A stretch of 64,000 nt of DNA from Jiangella sp. DSM 45060 (GTDB taxonomy: Bacteria; Actinomycetota; Actinomycetes; Jiangellales; Jiangellaceae), in the NCBI RefSeq assembly GCF_900105175.1, contig NZ_LT629771.1, positions 744,001 through 808,000 of the forward strand. The letters are read 5' to 3'. Of the stretch, positions 55,339 to 63,262 are shown in pieces. Position 1 is the first letter of the stretch. The number at the start of each line of letters is the position of its first letter. Under the pieces are notes generated by a model. It was not told the origin of the DNA. It saw nothing but the letters and a program-made list of their open reading frames with translations, and did not search any database. Both the position numbers and the translations under genes were made by a program.

Positions 55339-56676
55339 CTATCCGTCGTACCGGTCGCGGTTCTCTTCCAGCTTCTTCGACGCCCGGTCGGCCGCCTCGG
55401 AGAGCGCCGCCGCGGGCTCCTTCGTCAGCAGCACCGCCTCGTTGACGGCCTGATTGAAGTCCGCGAGGACGTCGCCGATGCCCGGCACGGCCGGCGGGAA
55501 GCGCAGGTGGTCGACCTGCTCGGCGAGCGCGGCCTGCTCCGGCAGCGCCTGGAACTCGGCCGACTCGCGCACCGAGTTGCGGGCCGGCACCTGGCCGCCT
55601 TCGGCCCACGCGAGCGACTGCTGGCTGACCCAGTTGATGAACACGCGCGCGGCCCGCAGCTTGTTCTCGTCGGCGCTGCGCTGCCGGGGGAGGACGAAGT
55701 TGTGCGAGCCGGCCCACGCCGCCTGGGTGCCGCCGATGTTCGGCAGCGCCGCCACGCCCCACTGCAGTCCCGGCACCTCCCGGAGCGTGTTGATGTTCCA
55801 GATGCCGTTCCAGTTGAACGCCGTCTGGCCGTTCTGCAGCGCGATCGCGTCGGCGTCCTGACCGACGTCGGAGGCGCTGTAGCCGTTGCGGACCAGGTCG
55901 ACCGCCCAGGTCAGCGCCTCGACTGCGGGGTCCTCCGCCCACGTGACCTCGGTGCCGTCAGCGTTGAACAGGTCGCCGCCGAACTGCCAGACCAGCGCCT
56001 GCGCCGTCAGGGCGCCGGTGAACACGTGCGGCGACATCCAGTGCCCCTGCACGCCGGCGCTCTTGAGGGTCTCGAGCGCCGCCTCGTACGACGTCCGGTC
56101 CGTCGGCGGGCTCTCCGGGTCCAGCCCGGCCGACTCCAGGACGGTCTTGTTGTAGAAGAAGCCGAGCGGGTGCACGTCCAGCGGGATGCCGAAGCGCTGC
56201 CCGTCGTACTCGCCGGCGCTCCAGACCACCTCGGCGAAGTCGCCCGCCTTGAGGTCCAGCGCCTCGGCGACGTCGTCGAGGGGGACGATGACGTTGCGGG
56301 CGGCGTTCGTCGGCAGCGAGTCGATGTGCATGATGCCGACGTCCGGGCCGTTGCCCGACTGCACCGCCGTGGGGACCTTCTGGTAGTAGTCGGCCCACTC
56401 CATCACGGTCATCTTCACCGCGATGTTCGGGTGCTCGCCGTTGAACTGGTCGACCAGCTGCTGCATGACCGGCCCGTCGCCGCCGGTGAAGCCATTCCAG
56501 AAGGCCAGGTCCACGTCGGGACCGTCGTAGCCGCTGGCGCCGCCGTCGCCCGTCGCCGGTTCGGCGCCGGGTGACTGCGAGCCACCGCCGCAGGCGCTGA
56601 GCACGACGCCGGCGCCGACCATGCCGGTGGCGGTGAGGAAGCGTCGTCGGGTGAGCGCGTTCATTCGTGTGGTCAC
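55339..56676 (-). CDS. Extracellular sugar-binding lipoprotein
   Basis: 445 residues from GTG 56676, preferred to ATG 56664 because GAAGGAG lies 5 bases upstream. The signal has a twin-arginine-like RRRFLTATG and ends in a lipobox (VVLSACGGG), so it may be a Tat-exported lipoprotein. The mature part is a family 1 solute-binding protein (VDLAFWNGFTGGDGPVMQQL, YYQKVPTAVQSGNGPDVGIM, GIPLDVHPLGFFYNKTVLES). It feeds the two permeases encoded directly downstream; ligand presumably arabino-oligosaccharides. Confidence 0.94.
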   Translation of the reverse strand: MTTRMNALTRRRFLTATGMVGAGVVLSACGGGSQSPGAEPATGDGGASGYDGPDVDLAFWNGFTGGDGPVMQQLVDQFNGEHPNIAVKMTVMEWADYYQKVPTAVQSGNGPDVGIMHIDSLPTNAARNVIVPLDDVAEALDLKAGDFAEVVWSAGEYDGQRFGIPLDVHPLGFFYNKTVLESAGLDPESPPTDRTSYEAALETLKSAGVQGHWMSPHVFTGALTAQALVWQFGGDLFNADGTEVTWAEDPAVEALTWAVDLVRNGYSASDVGQDADAIALQNGQTAFNWNGIWNINTLREVPGLQWGVAALPNIGGTQAAWAGSHNFVLPRQRSADENKLRAARVFINWVSQQSLAWAEGGQVPARNSVRESAEFQALPEQAALAEQVDHLRFPPAVPGIGDVLADFNQAVNEAVLLTKEPAAALSEAADRASKKLEENRDRYDG

Positions 56677-56702
56677 AGCTGCTCCTTCGCAGACGTGCCG
56701 GG

Positions 56703-58214
56703 TCAGTGGCCCAGGCGGATGAGGTGCCAGGACGACGGCGGCAGGATCGCGGTGAGCGTCTGGTCGCCGTCGATGACGGTGCCGGCCACCGGACGCGGGA
56801 CGACCCGGTCCGGGTGCTCGGCGGAGTTCGTGGCGGACGGGTCGTCGTCGGCGAGCGTCAGGTGCTCCAGCAGCCGCGGCCGCCCGTCGAACGCGCGCAG
56901 CGGGACGGTGAGCCGGGCCGGCTCCGTGCGGTTCCGGTTCGTGGCCAGCAGGGTGAGCGCGCCGGTCTCCGGGTCCTGGACGGCGCTCACCCGGGTGGCG
57001 GGGACGTCGCCGTAGCGCTGCGTCGCGAGCTGCGCCGTCCGCACCGCCGTGCGCAGCACCGTCCCGCGGGCGTGCCGGGCGGTCAGCGCGAACGGGTGGA
57101 AGATGGTCTGCCGCCAGGCCGGGCCGCCGGTCCTGGTCAGGATCGGCGCGATCACGTTGACCAGCTGTGCCTGGCAGGCGATCGCGACCCGGTCGCTGTG
57201 GTCCAGCAGCGCCATCAGCAGGTCGCCGACCACGACCGCGTCGGTGACGTCGTACACGTCCTCGATCAGCGGTGCGTTCTCGTTCTGCTCCAGCGTCGCC
57301 TGCCCGGAGAACCGGTGCTGGTACCAGACGTTCCACTCGTCGAACGAGACCGTCAGCCGTCTGCTGCTGCGCCGGACCGCGCCGACGTGGTCCGCGGTGG
57401 CGGTGATCGCGGCGATCATCCGGCGCATGTCCTCCGACGACACGAGGAAGCTGTCGACGTCGCCGTCGACGGGTTCGTAGTAGGCGTGCAGCGAGATGTG
57501 GTCGACCAGGTCGTAGGTGTGCTCCAGGACGGTCCGCTCCCAGCTGCCGAACGTCGGCATGGCGCTGTTGGAGCTGCCGCAGGCGACGAGTTCCAGGTCC
57601 GGGTCGGCCCGGCGCATCGCCCGTGCCGTCTCGGCGGCCAGCCGCCCGTACTCGTCGGCCGTCTTGTGCCCGATCTGCCACGGGCCGTCGAGCTCGTTGC
57701 CCAGGCACCAGACCTTGATGGCATGGGGGTCCTTGTGCCCGTTCGCGACCCGGCGGTCGGCGGTGCTCGTGCTGCCGGGCGCGAAGTTCGTGTACTCCAG
57801 CAGGTCGACGGCGGCGGCCACGCCCCGGGTGCCGAGGTTCACCGCCATGATCGGGTCGATGCCGACGCCGCGCGCCCACCGGCAGAACTCGTCCGTCCCG
57901 ACGGTGTTCGGCTCGAGCGAGCGCCAGGCCAGGTCGAGTCGACGCGGCCGGTCGGCGACCGGGCCCACCCCGTCCTCCCAGGTGTAGCCGGAGACGAAGT
58001 TGCCGCCCGGGTAGCGGATGGTCGTGACGCCCAACTCCCGCACCAGGTCGGCGACGTCCTGCCGGAACCCGTGCTCGTCGGCGGTCGGGTGGTCGGGCTC
58101 GAAGATGCCGCCGTAGACGCACCGGCCCATGTGCTCGACGAACGACCCGTACAGCCTCGGATCGACGGTGCCCACGGTGAATGCCGGATCGAGTCCGACC
58201 TCGACGTCGTACAA
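56703..58214 (-). CDS. GH51 alpha-L-arabinofuranosidase
   Basis: 503 residues from TTG 58214, chosen because GGGAGG sits five bases upstream and the family starts with a short strand (YDVEVGLDPAFTVGTVDPRL). Catalytic acid/base Glu174 in KVWCLGNELDGPW and nucleophile Glu293 in LTVSFDEWNVWYQH; the TIM barrel is followed by the C-terminal beta-sandwich (SSWHLIRLGH at the end). No signal peptide, so it acts in the cytosol, removing arabinofuranose from imported oligosaccharides. First gene of the arabinoside operon, divergent from the LacI-type regulator. Confidence 0.95.
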   Translation of the reverse strand: MYDVEVGLDPAFTVGTVDPRLYGSFVEHMGRCVYGGIFEPDHPTADEHGFRQDVADLVRELGVTTIRYPGGNFVSGYTWEDGVGPVADRPRRLDLAWRSLEPNTVGTDEFCRWARGVGIDPIMAVNLGTRGVAAAVDLLEYTNFAPGSTSTADRRVANGHKDPHAIKVWCLGNELDGPWQIGHKTADEYGRLAAETARAMRRADPDLELVACGSSNSAMPTFGSWERTVLEHTYDLVDHISLHAYYEPVDGDVDSFLVSSEDMRRMIAAITATADHVGAVRRSSRRLTVSFDEWNVWYQHRFSGQATLEQNENAPLIEDVYDVTDAVVVGDLLMALLDHSDRVAIACQAQLVNVIAPILTRTGGPAWRQTIFHPFALTARHARGTVLRTAVRTAQLATQRYGDVPATRVSAVQDPETGALTLLATNRNRTEPARLTVPLRAFDGRPRLLEHLTLADDDPSATNSAEHPDRVVPRPVAGTVIDGDQTLTAILPPSSWHLIRLGH

Positions 58215-58284
58215 GAGTGCCTCCCTGCCCTTCGACCGCCGACCCGCTGTTCGGACCGCCGGCCCGTTGTGCGGTCCGCCTTCA

Positions 58285-58510
58285 CGACCGGCCTGCCAGT
58301 TTGCACGGCCTGCCGTCGGTGACCGGCCTGCCGGCTTGCTGTACGGCCTGCCCTTGGTACCGGCCTGCAGCCCGCTGCGCGGCCGGCCTGCCGGCCGCTG
58401 TGCGGTCCGCTTCGGGTGACCGGCCTGCGAGCTTGCTGTACGGCCTGCCCTCGGTGACCGGCCTGCAGCCCGCTGCGCGGCCGGTCGGCCCGCCCGCTGT
58501 ACGGCCCGCC
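58285..58510. repeat. Degenerate tandem repeats (about 97 bp) in the GH51 / lacI divergent region
   Basis: The 508 bases between GH51 and the LacI-type gene hold no supported gene. GACCGGCCTGCCGGCTTGCT begins at 58321 and a near copy (GACCGGCCTGCGAGCTTGCT) at 58418; the following GTACGGCCTGCCCT and CGGCCTGCAGCCCGCTGCGC also recur, giving a 97-base period, with a partial unit from 58286. The open frames seen here are composed of these repeats. Confidence 0.8.
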
Positions 58511-58550
58511 CACGATGACCGGTTCCGCACAGCACGCGGGTCCCGCTGCG

Positions 58551-58594
58551 TTTACAACGGATAACCTTGCGGACAGTTTTACAACGGATAACCT
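58551..58594 (+). promoter_or_regulatory. Duplicated operator-like sequence and promoter of the LacI-type gene
   Basis: TTTACAACGGATAACCT occurs twice, at 58551-58567 and 58578-58594, 27 bases apart. The second copy ends in TAACCT (58589-58594), a TANNNT -10 box, with TTGCGG (58567-58572) 16 bases upstream as -35. Exact duplication, low GC and position in the divergent region suggest binding sites for the adjacent LacI-type regulator that overlap its promoter and act on the GH51 operon. Confidence 0.6.
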
Positions 58595-58722
58595 GGAATG
58601 TGAAGAGTTCGTGGCGAGTTGGTCCGGTCCGGGGCACCGGCGCCGGAAAAGCAGTCGGCCGGGAGACCGGGCGATGCCTAGACTCGGTCAGGTCGTCCTG
58701 GGCTGGTGAGAGGGGCAGGCAG

Positions 58723-59724
58723 GTGGGTGCGCGGCTGAAGGACGTGGCGGACCTCGCCGGAGTCTCGTTCAAGACCGTCTCCAACGTCATCAACAACCAC
58801 CCGAACGTCACCGAGAAGACCAGGCAGAAGGTGCTCGACGCCATCGCCGAGCTGCGGTACCGGCCGAACGTGTCGGCGCGCAGCCTGCGGCACGGGCGGT
58901 CCGGATTCCTCGCCATCGCGCTGCCGGAGTTGACGTCGCCGTACTTCGCGGCGCTGGCGTCCGAAATGGGCGCGGTCGCGAAGCGGCAGAGCCTGACGGT
59001 GCTGATCGAGGAGACGTTCGGCGAGGCCGAGCGCGAGCGCATCGCGCTGGACTCCCTCGACACCCAGCTGATCGACGGCGTCGTGTTCAGCCCCATGGCG
59101 ATGACGTCGGCCGACGTCGCGGCGCATCCGGGGTCGACGCCGATGGTGCTGCTCGGCGAGCGCGGGCATCCGGCCGGCTTCGACCACATCGCCATCGACA
59201 ACGTCCGGGCGGCGCACGAGGTCACCACGCACCTCGTCGGGCTGGGGCGGCGGCACATCGCGGCCGTCGGCGCGCAGCGGGGCGGCACCGGCGGACTGCG
59301 CGCCCGCGGCTACCGCGCCGCCCTGCGCGACGCCGGCCTGCCGGTCGACCCCCGGCTGGTCGTCTCCGACCTCGACTTCAGCCGCGCCAGCGGCGCCCGG
59401 GCGATGGCCGCCCTGCTCGACAGCGGCCGCCCCGTCGACGCCGTGTTCTGCTTCAACGACCTCATGGCGCTCGGCGCGCTGCGGGTGCTGCACGAGCGCG
59501 GACTGCGTGTGCCCGGCGACGTCGCGGTGGCGGGCTTCGACGACGTCGAGGACGGCCGCTACTCGACGCCGTCGCTGACGACGGTCTCGCCGGACGTGCC
59601 GTTCCTCGCTGCCGAGGCCATCCGCCTGATCGTCCGGCGGCTGGCGGACCCCGAGGCCAAGGCCGAGCGCATCGACGTCCCGTTCACCCTCGAGGTCCGG
59701 GAGAGCACAGCCGGCTCGGTATAA
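58723..59724 (+). CDS. LacI-family transcriptional regulator
   Basis: 333 residues from GTG 58723, with GAGGGG upstream and the HTH starting at residue 4 (RLKDVADLAGVSFKTVSNVI, hinge helix RYRPNVSARSL). The periplasmic-binding-protein-like sensor domain follows (LAIALPELTSPYFAALASEM, DGVVFSPMAM, VPGDVAVAGFDDVEDGRYST). Such repressors release DNA on binding a sugar, here probably arabinose or an arabinoside. The stop codon (59722-59724) lies within a TATAAT box of the next gene. Confidence 0.94.
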   Translation: MGARLKDVADLAGVSFKTVSNVINNHPNVTEKTRQKVLDAIAELRYRPNVSARSLRHGRSGFLAIALPELTSPYFAALASEMGAVAKRQSLTVLIEETFGEAERERIALDSLDTQLIDGVVFSPMAMTSADVAAHPGSTPMVLLGERGHPAGFDHIAIDNVRAAHEVTTHLVGLGRRHIAAVGAQRGGTGGLRARGYRAALRDAGLPVDPRLVVSDLDFSRASGARAMAALLDSGRPVDAVFCFNDLMALGALRVLHERGLRVPGDVAVAGFDDVEDGRYSTPSLTTVSPDVPFLAAEAIRLIVRRLADPEAKAERIDVPFTLEVRESTAGSV

Positions 59725-59747
59725 TTACGTTTCGGATCGAAACGTAA
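59720..59747 (+). promoter_or_regulatory. -10 box and perfect palindromic operator before the oxidoreductase gene
   Basis: TATAAT (59720-59725) overlaps the end of the LacI-type gene. It adjoins a perfect palindrome: TTACGTTTCG (59725-59734), GAT, CGAAACGTAA (59738-59747). The operator lies across the expected transcription start, so a bound protein would block initiation. Its symmetry fits TetR-, HxlR- or MarR-type repressors; no such gene is adjacent downstream in the window. Confidence 0.75.
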
Positions 59748-59756
59748 GGAGCTCAG

Positions 59757-60593
59757 ATGTCTGCGACGAACGTGACGGTGCTCGGGCTCGGCGCGATGGG
59801 CCGGGCCGCCGCGGCTGTGCTGGCCGGTGGCGGCGTGCCCGTGACGGCGTGGAACCGCACGGTCCGGCCGGGTGTGCCCGACGGCGTGCGGGTCGCGCCG
59901 TCCGTGGTCGAGGCGGTGGCCGACGCGCCGTTGGTGCTGGTCAGCGTCACCGACCAGGCGGCCGCCACCGAGGTGCTGGCCGCCGCCGGCAACGCCGTCC
60001 GCGGCCGCGTCGTCGTCAACCTCACCACCGGGACGCCCGCCGAGACCGCCGCGCTGGCCGCCGACCTCGCCGGGCGTGGCGCCACCTACGTCGGCGGCGT
60101 CGTGCAGGCGCAGCCGGAGCAGCTCGGGACCGCCGCCGCGATGCTCCTGGTGGCCGGCGACGCCGAGGCGCTCGAGCGGCACCGGCCGACGCTGGACCTG
60201 CTCGGCGCCGTCGTCCGCGTCGGCGACGATCCCGAACGGGCGGGGCGCTACGACCTCACCCTCATGGGCCTCTGGTACGACGTCCAGCTGGCGGTGTTCG
60301 CCGCGTTCGAGCTGGCCGGCGGCGATCCGGAGACCTTCGTCCCGTTCGCCCGCCGCCAGCTCGGTTTCGTCGTCGACGGCCTGCCGGGCGTGGCCCGCGA
60401 GCTGCGCGTCGGCGCCTACCCGCGCGGGCCGGCCACGCTGGTCGAGCACGCCCGGGTGCTGGCGCAGCTGGTGGAGCTGCGCGCGGCCCACGGCCTCGAC
60501 ACGTCGGCGCTCGAGCGTGCCGATGCCGCCGCGCGACGGCTCATCGAGGCCGGCCACGGCGAGGACGGCTTCACCCGCCTCGCCGCTTCGTGA
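59757..60593 (+). CDS. NAD(P)-dependent beta-hydroxyacid-dehydrogenase / imine-reductase-like protein
   Basis: 278 residues from ATG 59757 with AAGGAG five bases upstream. The Rossmann motif GLGAMGRAAAAVL and WNRT for NADP(H) come first; then NLTTGTPAETAALAADLAGR, and an all-helical C-terminal dimerisation domain. The usual catalytic Lys of 3-hydroxyisobutyrate dehydrogenases is not in its place (YDLTLMGLWYDVQLAVFAAF), which points to the imine-reductase-like branch. Controlled by the palindromic operator immediately upstream. Confidence 0.88.
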   Translation: MSATNVTVLGLGAMGRAAAAVLAGGGVPVTAWNRTVRPGVPDGVRVAPSVVEAVADAPLVLVSVTDQAAATEVLAAAGNAVRGRVVVNLTTGTPAETAALAADLAGRGATYVGGVVQAQPEQLGTAAAMLLVAGDAEALERHRPTLDLLGAVVRVGDDPERAGRYDLTLMGLWYDVQLAVFAAFELAGGDPETFVPFARRQLGFVVDGLPGVARELRVGAYPRGPATLVEHARVLAQLVELRAAHGLDTSALERADAAARRLIEAGHGEDGFTRLAAS

Positions 60594-60668
60594 CGCGTCG
60601 CACGTCGCTCCGCGCCACCGCCACCTGAGGCGTCGCCGCCCAGGACGGGCGCGGCCGGGGCGGGGAGC

Positions 60669-62939
60669 TCAGCGCACCCGCCAGGCCGCCTCGACCAGCG
60701 CCGTCAACGCCGGCTCGACCTGCTCGTAGGTGCGCGTCTTCAGGCCGCAGTCCGGGTTCACCCAGAGCCGTTCGCCGGGGATGTCGGCCAGCGCCCGCCG
60801 CAGCAGTGCCTCGACCTCGTCGGCGCCGGGCACCCGTGGCGAGTGGATGTCGTACACGCCGGGGCCGATGCCGCGCCCGAACCCGGAGGCCGCGACGTCC
60901 GGCACGATCTCCATCCGCGACCGCGCCGCCTCGATGCTGGTGACGTCCGCGTCCAGCCCGTCGATCGCGGCCACGACGTCGCCGAACTCGGAGTAGCACA
61001 GGTGCGTGTGCACCTGCGTCGCGTCGGCCACGCCGGACGTCGCCAGGCGGAATGCCGTCACCGACCAGTCGAGGTAGTCCGGCCGCGCGGCGGCGCGGAG
61101 TGGCAGCAGCTCGCGCAGCGCCGGCTCGTCGACCTGCACGATGCCGACGCCGGCCGCCTCCAGGTCGCCGACCTCGTCGCGCAGCGCCAGCGCGACCTGC
61201 CGGGCGGTGTCGCCGAGCGGCTGGTCGTCGCGGACGAACGACCACGCGAGGATCGTGACCGGCCCGGTCAGCATGCCCTTCACCGGCCGCTCGGTGAGCG
61301 ACTGCGCGTACGTGGCCCACTCGACGGTGATCGGCGCCGGCCGCGACACGTCGCCGTAGAGGATCGGCGGGCGGACGCAGCGCGAGCCGTACGACTGCAC
61401 CCAGCCGTGCTCGGTCGTGACGAACCCGGCGAGGTTCTCGGCGAAGTACTGCACCATGTCGTTGCGCTCGGGCTCGCCGTGCACGAGGACGTCGAGGCCG
61501 AGCCGCTCCTGCAGCCGGACGACCCGCTCGATCTCGGCGCGCATCCGGGCGGCGTACTCGTCGCGGTCCAGCCGCCCGGCCCGGTGGTCGGCACGTGCCC
61601 GCCGGATGTCGCCGGTCTGCGGGAACGAGCCGATCGTCGTGGTCGGCAGCGGCGGCAGGCCGAGCCGGTCGCGCTGCGCGTCGGCCCGCCGTTCGTACGG
61701 CCCGCGCCGGGCGTCGTCCGCGGTGAGCCCGGCCAGCCGCGTCCGCACGCCGTCGTCGACGACGCGCGGGGCGGCGGCGCGGTCGGCCAGTGCGGCCGCG
61801 GCCTCGTCGAACGCCGGCGGCCGGGTGCCGTCGCGCAGCGCGGTCGCGAGCGTCACGACCTCGGCGACCTTCTGGTCGGCGAAGGCCAGCCACGACCGCA
61901 GCTGCGAGTCCAGCGCCGTCTCGGCGTCGAGGTCGTACGGGACGTGCAGCAGCGAGCAGGACGTCCCGACGGCGACGGCGCCGGCCCGGGCCTCGACGGC
62001 ACGCAGCGTGGCCAGCGCCGCGTCGAGGTCGGTGCGCCACACGTTCCGGCCGTCGACCACCCCGGCGACGACGATCTTGCCGTCCAGCCCGTCGACGTCC
62101 CCGGCCGGTAGCTCGCCGGCGACGAGGTCCAGCCCGATCGCCTCCACCGGCGACGACGCCAGCACCGGCAGCGCGTCGCCGAGGTCGCCGAAGTACGACG
62201 ACACCAGGATCGCCGGCCGGTCCGGCAGCTCGCCCAGCCGCGCGTACACCCGTCGCAGCGCGTCCAGCTCGGCGTCGGTCCGGTCCGCGACGTAGGCCGG
62301 CTCGTCCAGCTGCACCCACGCGACCCCCTCGTCGGCCAGCGTCGCCAGCAGCAGCGCGTAGACGGCCACGAGGTCGTCGAGCCGGTCGAGCGGCGCGAAC
62401 CCGCCGGGCGCGCCGTCGGCCGGCTTGGACAGCAGCAGGAAGCTGGCCGGTCCGAGCAGCACCGGCCGGGTCTCGAGGCCCAGCGCCAGCGCCTCCCGGT
62501 ACTCGCGCACCGGCTTGGCCGGGTCGAGGTGCAGGCGCGTCGCCGGGCCGATCTCCGGCACGAGGTAGTGGTAGTTGGTGTCGAACCACTTCGTGAGCTC
62601 CAGCGGCGCGACGCCGTCGGCGCCGCGGGCCATCGCGAAGTACGTGCCCAGGCCGTCCAGCCCGAGCGACGTGAACCGCGGCGGCACCGCGCCGGTCAGC
62701 GCGACCGCGTCGAGGACCTGGTCGTACAGCGAGAACGTGTTCGACGGGACGGCGTCCAGGCCCAGCGCGGCGAGCCGGAGCCAGGTCCGCTCACGCTCGG
62801 CGCGCGCCGTCGCCTCGAGGTCGTCGCGGTCGGAATCGCCGGACCAGTACGCCTCGAGGGCGCGCTTGAGCTCGCGGTCCGGGCCGATGCGCGGGTAGCC
62901 GGGCACGGTCGCCGTCAGGGCAGGGGTGGGACGGGTCAT
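60669..62939 (-). CDS. metE: Cobalamin-independent methionine synthase
   Basis: 756 residues from ATG 62939, full length. It transfers a methyl group from 5-methyltetrahydrofolate-polyglutamate to homocysteine. N-terminal barrel with [20 protein letters not shown]; the catalytic C-terminal barrel has [10 protein letters not shown], the zinc ligands in [10 protein letters not shown] and [14 protein letters not shown], and [20 protein letters not shown]. Divergent from cbiM, which supplies cobalt for cobalamin, so the two genes lie on either side of the B12 economy. No consensus cobalamin riboswitch is visible in the leader. Confidence 0.96.
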   Translation of the reverse strand: MTRPTPALTATVPGYPRIGPDRELKRALEAYWSGDSDRDDLEATARAERERTWLRLAALGLDAVPSNTFSLYDQVLDAVALTGAVPPRFTSLGLDGLGTYFAMARGADGVAPLELTKWFDTNYHYLVPEIGPATRLHLDPAKPVREYREALALGLETRPVLLGPASFLLLSKPADGAPGGFAPLDRLDDLVAVYALLLATLADEGVAWVQLDEPAYVADRTDAELDALRRVYARLGELPDRPAILVSSYFGDLGDALPVLASSPVEAIGLDLVAGELPAGDVDGLDGKIVVAGVVDGRNVWRTDLDAALATLRAVEARAGAVAVGTSCSLLHVPYDLDAETALDSQLRSWLAFADQKVAEVVTLATALRDGTRPPAFDEAAAALADRAAAPRVVDDGVRTRLAGLTADDARRGPYERRADAQRDRLGLPPLPTTTIGSFPQTGDIRRARADHRAGRLDRDEYAARMRAEIERVVRLQERLGLDVLVHGEPERNDMVQYFAENLAGFVTTEHGWVQSYGSRCVRPPILYGDVSRPAPITVEWATYAQSLTERPVKGMLTGPVTILAWSFVRDDQPLGDTARQVALALRDEVGDLEAAGVGIVQVDEPALRELLPLRAAARPDYLDWSVTAFRLATSGVADATQVHTHLCYSEFGDVVAAIDGLDADVTSIEAARSRMEIVPDVAASGFGRGIGPGVYDIHSPRVPGADEVEALLRRALADIPGERLWVNPDCGLKTRTYEQVEPALTALVEAAWRVR

Positions 62940-63027
62940 GAGAGCGGTGTCTCCTCGGGAGCGCGGACAGGCGTTCGCCGGGGGCCGGCCACCTGGTCGA
63001 CGTCAACCGCGCCGGGCGCCTCTTGCG

Positions 63028-63064
63028 TCGGCCGGATCGCACCCATCAGGTGCCCGCCGGCCGA
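63028..63064 (-). promoter_or_regulatory. Structured RNA-like hairpin in the metE leader
   Basis: On the metE strand TCGGCCGG and CCGGCCGA (63057-63064 and 63028-63035) form an 8-base stem; inside it GCACC and GGTGC (63039-63043 and 63049-63053) pair around a 5-base loop. It lies about 90-125 bases before the metE start. I could not match it to the cobalamin, SAM or SAH riboswitch cores. The 323-base metE-cbiM gap holds no supported gene; a 65-codon frame on the metE strand (62936-63133) is unlikely. Confidence 0.45.
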
Positions 63065-63184
63065 ACCACCAGTGCCGTCGATCTTAGGAGCGCGCCCGGC
63101 GATCGCAAGGTGACATCCCGTCATACGGACCACGACGTCTCAGAATTCAGGACGTTAACAGTCGTCCCGCACTCTTGCGTCAGG

Positions 63185-63199
63185 TGCGACACTGTCGCA
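63185..63199. promoter_or_regulatory. Perfect 15-bp palindrome upstream of cbiM
   Basis: TGCGACA (63185-63191), C, TGTCGCA (63193-63199). It lies 64 bases before the cbiM start and is followed by a related CAGTGTGCGC. TTGCGT just upstream (63175-63180) could be a -35 box that it would overlap. A metal-responsive repressor is a natural candidate to bind here. Confidence 0.55.
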
Positions 63200-63262
63200 T
63201 CATGCAGTGTGCGCGCCTGTCACAGCAGGTCACGCGCCGTCCTGGTCGCGAGGAGGACACTC

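Noticed and set aside
62936..63133. 65-codon frame upstream of metE as a leader peptide gene
   Set aside because: It overlaps the metE start, has no clear ribosome-binding site, and no run of regulatory codons; only two Cys/Met-type cues near its start.
62940..63262. Cobalamin riboswitch for metE or cbiM
   Set aside because: No B12 box or the characteristic core stems were seen on either strand; a covariance search would be needed to exclude it formally.
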